DNA from: Deltaproteobacteria bacterium
GTDB taxonomy: Bacteria > Desulfobacterota > Syntrophia > Syntrophales > UBA2192
Direction: 5' to 3'
Length of the DNA: 40,945 bases
Assembly: GCA_012728915.1 (NCBI GenBank)
Contig: JAAYEC010000048.1
Span: forward strand, 1-40,945
Shown: in pieces, positions 16,059 to 24,809 of the stretch
Layout: the number at the start of each line of letters is the position of its first letter
Numbering within the stretch: the stretch's first letter is position 1
Made by a program: the position numbers and the translations under genes
The notes under the pieces: model-generated
Database searches by the model: none
What the model saw: the letters and a program-made list of their open reading frames with translations, nothing else
Told to the model about the DNA's origin: nothing

Positions 16059-16406
16059 ATGCAGGATTTCATCAAGAAGGCCCGGCTGCTCGGGGTTGGT
16101 CTTTTCTACCTGGGCAAGGAGAAGGTCGAGGAGACGGTCGCGGAGCTGATCAAGAAGGGGGAGTTGACCGAAAAGGAGGGCAGGGCGCTCATGATCGAAC
16201 TCCTTGCGAAGTCGAAAGCGGCCACGAAAGACCTGGAGGGTCGCATCCAGCAGATGATGGCCGATGCCCAGGCCCGGCTCCACGCCCCGCTGATCAAGGA
16301 GATCGACGCGCTCAAAAAGCGGATCGCCAGGCTCGAAAAAGCGGCGTCCGCTGGGAAGCCAGGGAGCCGGAAGAAGGCCGCCCCGCCGGCGAAACCGGGC
16401 AGGTAG
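16059..16406 (+). CDS. Phasin-like protein (COG3937 type)
   Basis: 115 residues starting MQDFIKKARLLGVGLFYLGKEKVEETVAELIKKG-like (first helix hydrophobic, then charged), with LTEKEGRALMIELL, a heptad-rich middle and a Lys/Ala/Pro C-terminal tail. This resembles the family annotated as polyhydroxyalkanoate synthesis regulator phasin: small amphipathic helical proteins found in many anaerobes, often without PHA genes. AAGGAGG precedes the ATG by seven bases. No PHA synthase is present in the window, so a role in granules is not shown; it could equally be a structural helper. Divergent from the kinase operon. Confidence 0.7.
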   Translation: MQDFIKKARLLGVGLFYLGKEKVEETVAELIKKGELTEKEGRALMIELLAKSKAATKDLEGRIQQMMADAQARLHAPLIKEIDALKKRIARLEKAASAGKPGSRKKAAPPAKPGR

Positions 16407-16473
16407 CGGGTTCCTGTTACCGTTGTTCGCGCAGGGGGGCCTTGCACGGTCCATCCCGGGGGGTCCGCCGGCC

Positions 16474-18015
16474 CTAGCGGTGGCCTCCCCGGAAGAATCC
16501 GCCCCCGGCGCCGCCGCTTCCCTGTGGGAAGGTGCGGGGGGCATCCCCGGCCCTTCCGCTGACCTGCGGCATGCCGCGGACGGCACTGCCCGCTGCCGCT
16601 CTTCCCTGCGGGAAGCCGCGAACGGCGTCCCCGGGCCTGCCGCCTCCGGTTCGTGCGGCATCGAGGCTCCCGCGGCCCCAGGCGCTCTGCCGGCGGACCT
16701 CTCCGCCCCGCCCGATCCCCTCGAAGGCCCGCCCCGCGAGGCCGCGCTCCACGACTGCCCGGCCCGGCCGCCTTTCCGCGCCCGTCTGCGCCCGCCCGAT
16801 CTCTCGCCGGCCGTCCCGATCCGGCCTCCCCGCCCGGGAGAAGACCGCGTCGGCTCTGCCTGTCCGCAGGGAGAGCGCATCGTTTCGCCCCGGGGCACCC
16901 GTCCTTCCGGCCCGTGCTGACAGCGCCTCCCGGACGGCCGAGGGGTCGGGCCTGGCGGTCCCGCGGGCGCTCATCGCCGGGCTCTCCGCGCCGGCCGTTC
17001 GCCCGGCCCCGGAGGCCTCGTGTCCGCGGAAGCTGCGCCTGTTCTCAACGGCCGCGCGGTTCGTCCGACCGTACCGTTCGCCCGTTGCCGTGTCCCGGTA
17101 AGCGACTCCCCTGCGGTGGGCGGGGTCGTGCCGCCAGGGCTGTGCTGCCGCAACCCCGCCGGCAGCTCCGGACGCGCCCGGTGCGCCCTGTTGCCGTGTC
17201 GCCCAGGCCCGGCCCACGGCTCCTCCCCCCTGTCCCCCGCGGCTGCCGTAACCGCCGCGGAAATAGGCGCGGTTCACGTAGCAGGTGTGATTGTGCCAGC
17301 CCCAGTACCCCCAGCTGCCCCAGTAGGCCCCGACGAAAAGACCCGTGCCGAACCAGATGACCCCCGGCGCGATCGCCACGCCGGCCGGATAGGGGTAGAC
17401 CACGTACGGGGGATAGGCCGGCCACCACCACGGCCCGTAGACCCACCAGGGGTCGTAGACCGGCACATAGACGATCGAAGGACTCGAGGGCTCGACACGG
17501 ATGACGTCCCGCTCCACGATGACCTTCTGCTGCTCCGTCGATTTGAGGCTCCCCGCGTCGTGGGCCCGCTTGCGGAGCCTCTGGACCGTGTCCATCACAT
17601 CGGCCTGCTGGGCGAGGAAGGCATTGCCGACCTTCTCGGTCCAGTCCAGTTTCCGGCTCATCATCTCGAGGACGTCGGGAAAGGGAACCAGGGCTTTCAC
17701 GCTGGGGTCCCAGTTCTGCTTCTCCAGGGCGGCATTGAACGATTCGGCGGGAAGGCTCCTGTTTTCCCGCGCCCATCTCTCCGCCATGACCACCTCCAGG
17801 GGGTAGGTGGCGGCGATGAAAAGGTGGGCGAGGAGCGAATCGGGGTAGAGCGCAATGGGGGCAAGCAACTGGTCCAGCTCAGGCTGGGAAAACGCCCTGG
17901 CGCCCGTCCTTGCGGCATCGGGCGACGTTTCCTGAGCAATGATCGGCATCGGTACGGCGATCAGCAGCGCCAGGCACCAGACGAGGGCATACCGGGAGGG
18001 TTTCCATAGGTTCAT
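16474..18015 (-). CDS. DUF3300 family exported protein with low-complexity tail
   Basis: 513 residues. Signal peptide (about 1-27, ending PIIAQ), then the DUF3300 domain (about 40-215) with LDQLLAPIALYPDSLLA, ATYPLEVVMAERW, and VYVPVYDPWWVYGPWWWPAY, a Trp/Tyr/Pro-rich segment characteristic of the family. From about residue 270 the chain is a long Gly/Arg/Ala-rich tail with repeated GRGG, RAGR and PQG elements and little secondary structure. The ATG at 18015 follows GGAGA. The function of DUF3300 is unknown; envelope localisation is implied by the signal peptide. Members often neighbour DUF2950 genes; the DUF2950 copy here is at the window's left edge. Confidence 0.9.
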   Translation of the reverse strand: MNLWKPSRYALVWCLALLIAVPMPIIAQETSPDAARTGARAFSQPELDQLLAPIALYPDSLLAHLFIAATYPLEVVMAERWARENRSLPAESFNAALEKQNWDPSVKALVPFPDVLEMMSRKLDWTEKVGNAFLAQQADVMDTVQRLRKRAHDAGSLKSTEQQKVIVERDVIRVEPSSPSIVYVPVYDPWWVYGPWWWPAYPPYVVYPYPAGVAIAPGVIWFGTGLFVGAYWGSWGYWGWHNHTCYVNRAYFRGGYGSRGGQGGGAVGRAWATRQQGAPGASGAAGGVAAAQPWRHDPAHRRGVAYRDTATGERYGRTNRAAVENRRSFRGHEASGAGRTAGAESPAMSARGTARPDPSAVREALSARAGRTGAPGRNDALSLRTGRADAVFSRAGRPDRDGRREIGRAQTGAERRPGRAVVERGLAGRAFEGIGRGGEVRRQSAWGRGSLDAARTGGGRPGDAVRGFPQGRAAAGSAVRGMPQVSGRAGDAPRTFPQGSGGAGGGFFRGGHR

Positions 18016-18198
18016 GATCGTCTCCGGCCGGACACCGGCACCGAGGCGCAGGCCGCAGCAGGCGCTGCGGGCCGCGAAACCGCTCCCCGGTCTCCCGGGA
18101 TGCCGGCGCGGGCAAAACGGTCTTTTCTTGTAAAACGCGCCAGGGAGGATCCGGTTTACCGTCCGGGGACTGATTTCGGCTCCCCGGGCCGGGCGCCG

Positions 18199-20364
18199 TC
18201 ACTTGCTTTCGACCCGGTGGATGCCGTCCCAACTCTCGGGCGGCGGGGTTTCCCGGTATCGCCGGCAGCGCTCCATCAGGATACGGGCGGGCTCGTCGCC
18301 GTGATTGAGCTCCAGGATCTTCCCGCCGTGCTCCATGGCCTCGTCCCAGCGGCGGCCGAGGTATGCATCGAGCGCTTGTTCAGCCAGCCGGGCGATCGAG
18401 CGGGTGCGCTCGTCGGCCGCAGCGGTCTCCGCCATCAGCTCGTAGATCCGGATCCCCCTGGCGCTTCCCTTGACGGAGACGAAGTCGAGGGGACGCGCGA
18501 CAAATTGGTCCTTCACGAGCGCCCGGGTGCTCTCGCCGATGATGATCTGCGTGCCGTAGAGCTTGTTGAGGCCCTCGAACCGGCTCGCCGTGTTCACCGT
18601 GTCGCCCACGACGGTGTAGTTGAGGCGGCTGGCGCTGCCCATGTTGCCCACGATCACCTCGCCCGAGTTGATGCCGATGCGCTGGTGAAACAGGGGCTTC
18701 CCCTGCCGTTTCCACCTCTCGTGGAGCGCCTTCAGCTCCTCGAGGCAGGCAAGCGCCGCCCGGCAGGCCGACACGGCGTGATCGGCATTGGGCGTGGGTG
18801 CCCCCCAGAAGGCCATGATGCTGTCGCCGATGAACTTGTCGAGCGTCCCCGGGGGCCGACGCCTCAGGGCGTTGCTCATGGCCTCGAAGTATTCGCCGAG
18901 CTGCTCGACGAGCTCCTCGGGCGCGAGCCGTTCCGAGATCGACGTGAAGTCGGCGATGTCGGAGAAGAAGATCGTGAGATGGGCCTTGCGTCCGCCGAGT
19001 TCCGCCTCGCCCCCCGAGGCGAGGATCTCGCGGACCAGGTCGGCCGGCACGTATTTGCCGAAGGAGCGCAGGCCCCGCTTCATGTCGTGGGTGGCCACCA
19101 TCAGCTGATCCACCTCCTTGATCTGCGAGCGCTCCAGGGGCCGGGGCTCCAGTTCGAAGCGGCCGATGGCCTCGGAGTCGAGGGCGATCCGGCGCAGGGG
19201 CTTTGCGACGAGGGCGGAGATCCAGGCGCTCGAGATCAGGATCAGGAAGAAGGCGGCGATCCCGATCCCCACGGTCTCGAGGTTGTTGCGGTCCACGGCC
19301 CCCATGATCTCGCTGTAGGGGATGACGAGGGCGATGGTCCAGCCCGGCACGTTGCTGCCCGCCATCCGGCGGTAGCAGCCGAAATAGTCCCTGCCGCCGG
19401 CGCCGAAACGGAACATCCGGAGGTCGTGCCCGAGATAGCCGCCGTCCTGCGTGAATTTGTCCATGAAGCGCACGACCTTCTCGTCGGCGAGCTTCCGCCA
19501 GGGCGTGAACTCGAACTGCGTGCGGCCCCGCTCGTCCCTGAATTCGCGGGTGAGGATCTCCGGCTGCGGGTGGGCGAGAACCCGGTGCACCCCCTCTTTT
19601 GTCTGCTCGATGATGAAGGCGAAGCCCGCCCGGCCGATCGGGTTGGAGTTGAGGAAGCGGGAGATGGCGCTGATGTCGATGTCGACCGTCGTCACGCCGA
19701 CGAACTGCCGGTCCCGGTCGTAGACAGGCGTGGCCAGGCTGATCCCCGGGACCGCCCGTGCGCCGCTTCGGAGCGTTCGCCCCTCGGTCCAGACCGGCCC
19801 CTCGGCGTCGCGGGCCAGGCTGTACCATTCCGGCAGCATTCTCGCGCCGGTCAGCGGGAACTCCCGACGGTCGAACGCCTTTCGCCGCGGATAGTCTTCG
19901 GGCGTGAAGTCGAGGATCACCGCCTTGCCGGCCTTGCGGTCGAACCGGGCCTCGCGGATGCTGAACCCGCCTTCCGCGAGGCGCTCGATGGAAAGCATCA
20001 GGCCGTTCTCGAAGCCGGCCGAGAGGAACGTGAAGTGGGTCTGCGTCTCCATGACCCGCTGCAGGTAGCGGGTCAGCCAGTTCAGCGTCTCCGGCTTCAT
20101 CTGGACGGTGCTCAGGATCTGGCGGTTCATCTCGCCCTGGTCACGGGCGCGGGTGAGGAGCGTGCCGACCCAGTGCCGGATGCGCAGGGAACTCTCGTCC
20201 AGCACCTGCGCCGAGAGGGTGTCGGCGTTTCGCTTCAGGTTGTAGTAGGACAGGCCCCCGAGGAGCAGGACCGTGCCGATGAGCATGACGGCCAGGAGCG
20301 TCGCCAGGGCCGTGCGGAAGGTGACGCGGGCGGATGCCAGTTTCTGCGCGAAGGGGGTCTTCAT
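18199..20364 (-). CDS. Cache-domain membrane adenylate cyclase (class III)
   Basis: 721 residues. First membrane helix at 19-41, a long extracytoplasmic double-Cache-like sensor (about 45-355, with GISLATPVYDRDRQFVGV and WTIALVIPYSEI), second helix 363-386, HAMP (about 387-435) and a class III nucleotide cyclase domain (about 462-640). Metal-binding Asp469 (FFSDIADF) and Asp514 (KFIGDSIMAFWG), substrate-selecting Lys510 and Thr584, and transition-state Asn591/Arg595 are all present; Lys plus Thr favours ATP, hence cAMP. A short helical tail ends the protein. The ATG at 20364 was chosen because it places the membrane helix correctly; the ribosome site (AGGA) is modest. Extracellular ligand unknown. 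Confidence 0.92.
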   Translation of the reverse strand: MKTPFAQKLASARVTFRTALATLLAVMLIGTVLLLGGLSYYNLKRNADTLSAQVLDESSLRIRHWVGTLLTRARDQGEMNRQILSTVQMKPETLNWLTRYLQRVMETQTHFTFLSAGFENGLMLSIERLAEGGFSIREARFDRKAGKAVILDFTPEDYPRRKAFDRREFPLTGARMLPEWYSLARDAEGPVWTEGRTLRSGARAVPGISLATPVYDRDRQFVGVTTVDIDISAISRFLNSNPIGRAGFAFIIEQTKEGVHRVLAHPQPEILTREFRDERGRTQFEFTPWRKLADEKVVRFMDKFTQDGGYLGHDLRMFRFGAGGRDYFGCYRRMAGSNVPGWTIALVIPYSEIMGAVDRNNLETVGIGIAAFFLILISSAWISALVAKPLRRIALDSEAIGRFELEPRPLERSQIKEVDQLMVATHDMKRGLRSFGKYVPADLVREILASGGEAELGGRKAHLTIFFSDIADFTSISERLAPEELVEQLGEYFEAMSNALRRRPPGTLDKFIGDSIMAFWGAPTPNADHAVSACRAALACLEELKALHERWKRQGKPLFHQRIGINSGEVIVGNMGSASRLNYTVVGDTVNTASRFEGLNKLYGTQIIIGESTRALVKDQFVARPLDFVSVKGSARGIRIYELMAETAAADERTRSIARLAEQALDAYLGRRWDEAMEHGGKILELNHGDEPARILMERCRRYRETPPPESWDGIHRVESK

Positions 20365-20550
20365 GTCCGATTCCTGAACCGGGGCTCGCAAGCCGGCGCG
20401 CCGCCGGAGCGCTTGCGGCGTACTGCTGCATTGTAGTACAAACGGCGCCTGCATGCCCCAAAAAAAACGGCCCCTGCCCGCCCGGAGATCCCCCTTCCGG
20501 ACCTGGCCTGAACGGGCGGGCCTTCCGGCTGTTCAGACTCGCCGCCGCCG

Positions 20551-20587
20551 CGAAAAGAGAAGCCCCGCATCGAAGGTGCGGGGCTTC
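20551..20587 (-). terminator. Intrinsic terminator after the SGNH hydrolase gene
   Basis: An 11-bp perfect stem GAAGCCCCGCA / TGCGGGGCTTC with a 7-base loop; on the minus strand it is followed by TCTTTTCG. It lies 34 bases past the hydrolase stop and closes the three-gene envelope operon. Confidence 0.75.
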
Positions 20588-20620
20588 CTTGCCTGCCCCG
20601 ATTCCGGCGACCGGCTCCGG

Positions 20621-21520
20621 TCATTTCGGGGGCTCGGCAAACGGCCCGTGCCGCCAGGTGATCTCCGAGAGTTTCCTCTGCCCCGGCGCGGAGGGATGGA
20701 AACAGTCGATGTCCGAGACATGGCTTTCGACGAAGGGGTACTTGAAGATCTCGTCTGTGAAGACGTAGTGGTGGTTGCTGTCTTGAGCCTGATACTCCTC
20801 GGTCACCCGCCGGAGAATGGCGTTGAACGCGACGTTACGCTCCCGGGTGAACTGCCGGCCCGCCTCCCCGATGAGCGGGTTGAGCATGGTGCCGCAGGGG
20901 TACCACCTCAGCAGCGTTGCCGCCCACAAGACCTCGCAATCCACGATCCCCAGGGCCCTCTTGTCGCCTGCGACCTGCCAGAGCCGGTAGATGTCCACGA
21001 TCCCCACGACGTATACGGTGGCCCCCGCCGGCAGGCCCTGTCTCAGCGTTTCCATCCCCTCCCGGAAGCGGTCCTCGAAGACCTCGTCCGACGGGATGTC
21101 GATGAAGCGGTCCTGGCAGACGTCGTTGTGACCCATGAGCACCGTCACGTACGAGGCCTTGCGGCTGACGGCCTGCTTTGCCTGGGCCGGGAAGTCGAAC
21201 ATGTCGGCTCCGCTTTTGGCCTCCATGTAGTTGGCGCGGCCGGAGCTCCCGAAGGCCTTCGTGATCCGCTGGTTGTGGCTGTTGACGTTGGTGAGCCCCA
21301 AGAGCCATTCCCAGAACCCGTGGTAGCCGTTGACCCAGCTTGCCCAGTGGTTGGCCGCCGGCAGCTCCGCGTCGATGGCCTCGGTCATGCTGTCGCCCGT
21401 GCTGGAGAGGCGCTTGGGCTTGAGCTGCGCCGCCTTCCCCTGGGCCAGGGCCTGCGGCGCGGCCAGGGCGAGGCACAGCAGGGCCAGCACGGCAAGGATC
21501 CAGACGTTTGTCCTGTTCAT
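20621..21520 (-). CDS. Secreted SGNH/GDSL-type hydrolase
   Basis: 299 residues. Signal peptide 1-27 (ending QALAQ). Block I is SSTGDSMTEA with nucleophile Ser44, block III is GHND (130-133), and block V is DCFHPS with Asp272 and His275; the oxyanion-hole Gly lies in the block II region. These are the full catalytic landmarks of SGNH esterases, which cut ester bonds of lipids, acylated sugars or cell-wall polymers. GAAAGGAGGAAG precedes the ATG. The gene follows the SurA/DsbA-like lipoprotein by 46 bases on the same strand and is followed by a strong terminator, so it ends an operon of envelope proteins. The substrate is unknown. Confidence 0.88.
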   Translation of the reverse strand: MNRTNVWILAVLALLCLALAAPQALAQGKAAQLKPKRLSSTGDSMTEAIDAELPAANHWASWVNGYHGFWEWLLGLTNVNSHNQRITKAFGSSGRANYMEAKSGADMFDFPAQAKQAVSRKASYVTVLMGHNDVCQDRFIDIPSDEVFEDRFREGMETLRQGLPAGATVYVVGIVDIYRLWQVAGDKRALGIVDCEVLWAATLLRWYPCGTMLNPLIGEAGRQFTRERNVAFNAILRRVTEEYQAQDSNHHYVFTDEIFKYPFVESHVSDIDCFHPSAPGQRKLSEITWRHGPFAEPPK

Positions 21521-21566
21521 GATCTTCCTCCTTTCCCCTGTGTCGGTTGATTCGGTCAGCGCCCCC

Positions 21567-22613
21567 TCACTTCAGGGCCTCTTTCTTACGAACCCCTTCG
21601 AGCTCCCGGCGCACAAGGGCCCTCAGGTCCTCGAGGGGGAAGGTCCCGCCGAAGTAGATCCCGTTGACGAACACGACCGGAGCGGCCTGCACGCCGAGGC
21701 GCACGCCGATGCCGATATCCTCCCGGACCCTCCGGAGCAGGGCCCCCTGTTTCTGTCCGGCTTCGTCACGGTCCGGGTCGAGGCCCGCTTCCCGGGCCGC
21801 CTGGCGGACCGCCTCGGCCGTGACCCTGCCGCCGCGGGCGAAGATCGCGTCATGGTATTGCCAGAATTTTCCCTGCCGGAAGGCCGCTTCCCCCGTCTCC
21901 GCAGCCGCCAGGGCGACGGGGTCCTGGGTGCCGATGAAGTTCCGGTGCACCCATCGGATCTTCCCTGGGAACTCCTCGAGGAGGCGGTGGATCTTCTCCG
22001 CGCTCTCGGCGGAGGGCTTCGAGGAGAATCGGGCGAAGTGAACAAGCGTGACGGGCGCGTCCGCCGGGCCCCGTTGCGGCGCGCCCTCGATTTCCACCCG
22101 GACACGCGGCCGTTCGGGAGGCGCCGCAAGGAACCGGTAGTCCGACGTTTTCCGCAGCGAGGCCAGGTAGTCGAGCTTCCGCTGGATCCGGGCGCGCTCC
22201 TCGAGGTAGGCCGTCAGCCGTCCGCGGCCCTCGGCGCCCCCGCCCGCCTCGGCGGGATGCGCCGCGACGTAGGCATCGACGTCCTTCTCCGTCACCGGGG
22301 CGGTCTTGCCGTCGACCTCCCTCTTCAGCAGGGCCCCCACGCTCAGCCCCTGCCGGGCCGCTTCGCGTTCCAGCAGGCGCCGGTCGGCGATCTCCCGGGC
22401 CTCGCGCTGCAGGAGGCTGTGGATGCTGCCGCGGAGCCGGTAGATCTGGAAAGCGGCGCTCCCCTCGATCTCCGAGAGGGTGATGGGACTGCCGTCGATC
22501 ATCGCGATCACCTCGTCGCCGTCCGCCCGGATGCATCCGGGGGCCAGCACAAGGCTAACGGCCAGGGCGATCGAGAGGCTCCGCAACCGTCCCGTTTTCT
22601 TCGTGCCTGTCAT
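21567..22613 (-). CDS. SurA-N/DsbA-like lipoprotein lacking the CXXC
   Basis: 348 residues. Lipobox APGC (Cys27). Residues about 33-160 resemble the SurA-type chaperone N-domain (EVIAMIDGSPITLSEIEG, a REIADRRLLEREAARQGL helix). Residues about 172-345 have a DsbA-like thioredoxin fold: APVTLVHFARF leads into SSKPS where the family has C-P-x-C, and the cis-Pro loop is AAPVVFVNG (Pro312). Both active-site cysteines are therefore replaced by serine (Ser198, Ser201), so it should not do disulfide chemistry and may act as a chaperone or binding module. The start overlaps the upstream gene by 59 bases. The ribosome site is weak, consistent with coupling. Confidence 0.8.
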   Translation of the reverse strand: MTGTKKTGRLRSLSIALAVSLVLAPGCIRADGDEVIAMIDGSPITLSEIEGSAAFQIYRLRGSIHSLLQREAREIADRRLLEREAARQGLSVGALLKREVDGKTAPVTEKDVDAYVAAHPAEAGGGAEGRGRLTAYLEERARIQRKLDYLASLRKTSDYRFLAAPPERPRVRVEIEGAPQRGPADAPVTLVHFARFSSKPSAESAEKIHRLLEEFPGKIRWVHRNFIGTQDPVALAAAETGEAAFRQGKFWQYHDAIFARGGRVTAEAVRQAAREAGLDPDRDEAGQKQGALLRRVREDIGIGVRLGVQAAPVVFVNGIYFGGTFPLEDLRALVRRELEGVRKKEALK

Positions 22614-23145
22614 TGTCGATCCCGTCCCTCGTGGTCCGCCGCAGAAACTCGTTGATGCTTACGCCCGCCGTCTTCTCGAAGCGGCGGCGGTTCTCCTCGA
22701 CGCGCTCCATCCACTCGCGGATCCTCTCCGCGTTTTCCGGGGTCCGTTCCGTGTCACGGAGCGCCTGCATCGATTCCCGGAAGGCCTGGACGGATTCGGT
22801 CAGCTCGCGGACCTGCTCGTCCGACAGGGGCGTGTCGGGAAGCGCTTCGCGCAGGGACCGGGAAATCAGGGCGGGCAGGTCCCGCCCCGCCTCTCCGGGC
22901 TTGGCGGGCGGCGGCTCGACCGGGGTCTCGCTCCTCGCCGGGAACGTCGGCGCATCCTGCGGAGGGGGGGCGAAAACCGGCGCCACCTCCGCGGCCGTGG
23001 GCTCGACGGGCACCGGCCGGGAGGCAACCGCCCCGGGATTCGGGGCAGGGAGGCGCGGCCCTGGGGGGAATGCCCAGAACGCGGCCGTGGCGGCGATCGC
23101 CGCCACGGCGAGGGCGGCAAGAAATCTCTCGAGGCGCGGGAACAT
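22555..23145 (-). CDS. Membrane-anchored proline-rich helical protein, function unknown
   Basis: 196 residues. One N-terminal membrane segment (about 8-27), a Pro/Ala-rich spacer (about 28-85) and a charged helical C-terminal part (about 90-180, with SDEQVRELTESVQAFRESMQ). The layout suggests a periplasmic helical domain held away from the inner membrane by a flexible linker. I do not recognise the family. It is the first gene of a run with the SurA/DsbA-like lipoprotein, which it overlaps by 59 bases, and the SGNH hydrolase. That coupling suggests the first two products act together. The ribosome site GAGAGG is modest. Confidence 0.68.
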   Translation of the reverse strand: MFPRLERFLAALAVAAIAATAAFWAFPPGPRLPAPNPGAVASRPVPVEPTAAEVAPVFAPPPQDAPTFPARSETPVEPPPAKPGEAGRDLPALISRSLREALPDTPLSDEQVRELTESVQAFRESMQALRDTERTPENAERIREWMERVEENRRRFEKTAGVSINEFLRRTTRDGIDNDRHEENGTVAEPLDRPGR

Positions 23146-23350
23146 GGCTGCTGCCTCTCGGGAAGGAGGGGAAAGGGATGGATGAACCCGTGGATCCCTG
23201 TCCTTTCGGATTTATAACAGAGCGGCGCGGGCGACGTCAAGCGGGCCGGGTCGGCTTCCTCCCCCGCACCGGTGCGAAGACGGGGGGATTCGCCCGCCAT
23301 CTCGCGGCTTGCGGGCGCGCCGATTCTGTGGCAGATTGAATCAACGGCTT

Positions 23351-24553
23351 ATGGTACCTACAGTCACCTTCGGCACCCTCCGGTTCATCGTCGTCGGTCT
23401 CGCGGTCTTCGCCCAGATTTACCTGTTCCTCCGTCTGCGGACGGCCGTCCGGTCCTCGCAGAGCTCGGAGCGATTCAAGCTCCTGGCGGTCTTCCTGGCA
23501 GGGTCGGTCATCGGCCTGCTGTTCGCCATGAACGTCCTCATCCTCCTGAGGCCAGTGCCCTGGGTGGACCCGCCCGCGCCGGCACAGGCTCTCCTGTTCT
23601 ACCTGCCGGCCGTCTGGGGCCTGGGTTCGATTTTTTCGGCCCTGCTGCTGGCCGCCCTCCGGCTGGCGGGGGGAGCCCGGCGGGCGGTCGCCGGGCGTTC
23701 CCATGGACCCGCCTCCGGGGCGGGCGGATCGTCCGCGGATCCCGGACGACGGTTGATCCTGCAGGCCGGGGCCGGGGCGATCGCGGCCGCGCCCCTTGTC
23801 CTCTGCGGATACGGGGCGGCCCGGGCGGGGCGATCCCACGAGGTGAGGGAGCTCTCTCTGCCCTTCGGGGTTCCGCTCCGGGTGGTCCAGCTCACCGATC
23901 ACCATGCGGGCCCCTACATGACCCGCAGCGACCTGAGGCGTTACGCCGAGGCCGTGATTGCGCTGGAGCCCGACGTCTTTGCCCTGACGGGGGACTACGT
24001 CTCGAATTCGATCGCCTTTCTGCCGGGGTGCCTCGAGGAGATGGCTCGCGTCAGGGCGCGCTACGGGACCTTCGCCGTCCTGGGCAATCACGAGCACTGG
24101 GTCGCGAGCCCGGAGAGGCTCAGGACGATCTTCCGGCAGCACGGCATCCCCCTTCTCTGCAATGCGCACCGGGTGATCCGGGCCGCGCGGGGACCTTTCG
24201 CCGTTGCGGGGATCGACGACATGCGGATCGGCAACGACGACCTCGACGCGGCCCTGGCGGGGCTTGCCCCGGATATCCCGACCCTCCTGCTCTCCCACCG
24301 CCCCGAAATTTTTCCGGCCGCAGCGGAACGGAAGATTGCGCTGACGCTGTCGGGCCACTATCACGGCGGGCAGATTCAGCTGCCCCTGCCCGGAGGCGGG
24401 GCGACGAGCCTCGCCCACCTGCGGACCCCGTACCCCGAGGGTCTTCACCGCATCGGCGAGTCCCGTCTGTACGTGAGTCGCGGCATCGGCACGACCTTCA
24501 CCCCGGTGCGGCTGGGCGCGTGGCCGGAGATTACCGTGTGCAATCTGTCCTGA
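23351..24553 (+). CDS. Membrane-anchored metallophosphoesterase (YkuE/YaeI-like)
   Basis: 400 residues. Three hydrophobic helices occupy about 5-30, 40-65 and 75-110; a twin-arginine-like stretch (GRRLILQAGAGAIAA) follows near 135. The catalytic domain has the full calcineurin-type metal set: LTDHH (D, H), GDYVSN (GD), GNHEHW (GNHE), SHRPE and GHYHGG (GHxH). Relatives hydrolyse phosphodiesters or UDP-sugar lipids at the membrane. The ATG at 23351 is preferred because the first helix begins right after it; a start at 23309 is possible. The ribosome site is poor, so the start is uncertain. A terminator lies just downstream. Confidence 0.85.
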   Translation: MVPTVTFGTLRFIVVGLAVFAQIYLFLRLRTAVRSSQSSERFKLLAVFLAGSVIGLLFAMNVLILLRPVPWVDPPAPAQALLFYLPAVWGLGSIFSALLLAALRLAGGARRAVAGRSHGPASGAGGSSADPGRRLILQAGAGAIAAAPLVLCGYGAARAGRSHEVRELSLPFGVPLRVVQLTDHHAGPYMTRSDLRRYAEAVIALEPDVFALTGDYVSNSIAFLPGCLEEMARVRARYGTFAVLGNHEHWVASPERLRTIFRQHGIPLLCNAHRVIRAARGPFAVAGIDDMRIGNDDLDAALAGLAPDIPTLLLSHRPEIFPAAAERKIALTLSGHYHGGQIQLPLPGGGATSLAHLRTPYPEGLHRIGESRLYVSRGIGTTFTPVRLGAWPEITVCNLS

Positions 24554-24571
24554 ACTTGGCGGTGCGCGACG

Positions 24572-24593
24572 ATCCCCCCGGGGGGGATTTTTT
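24572..24593 (+). terminator. Intrinsic terminator after the metallophosphoesterase
   Basis: An ATCCCC...GGGGAT stem with a very short loop followed by TTTTTT and a further T/C-rich stretch, 18 bases past the stop. Confidence 0.65.
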
Positions 24594-24618
24594 CTCTTTT
24601 CCTTCTCTCCGTTGTCCT

Positions 24619-24624
24619 TATAAT
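24619..24624 (+). promoter_or_regulatory. Possible -10 box for the nitroreductase gene
   Basis: A perfect TATAAT in otherwise GC-rich DNA, about 190 bases before the nitroreductase start. No good -35 is seen 16-18 bases upstream. Confidence 0.3.
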
Positions 24625-24809
24625 CAAAACAGGGGGATCCGCCCGGTCCCCGCGTTCGAACCCGAGACCCTTGAGACGCGATGACCGATGGTCGGAGACG
24701 GGCCGGCGAATGCCCATGACGGGCTGTCGCGGGGGGAGAGTCCGCCGCGGGGGCCGGCGTCGCGGCGGGCCGTTGGCTCGGAACGATTGCCGGAGAAAGG
24801 AGGCGGGCC

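Noticed and set aside
18100-20436. A 778-codon open frame opposite the adenylate cyclase gene
   Set aside because: Antisense shadow of a gene with full catalytic landmarks; no ribosome site or recognisable domain.
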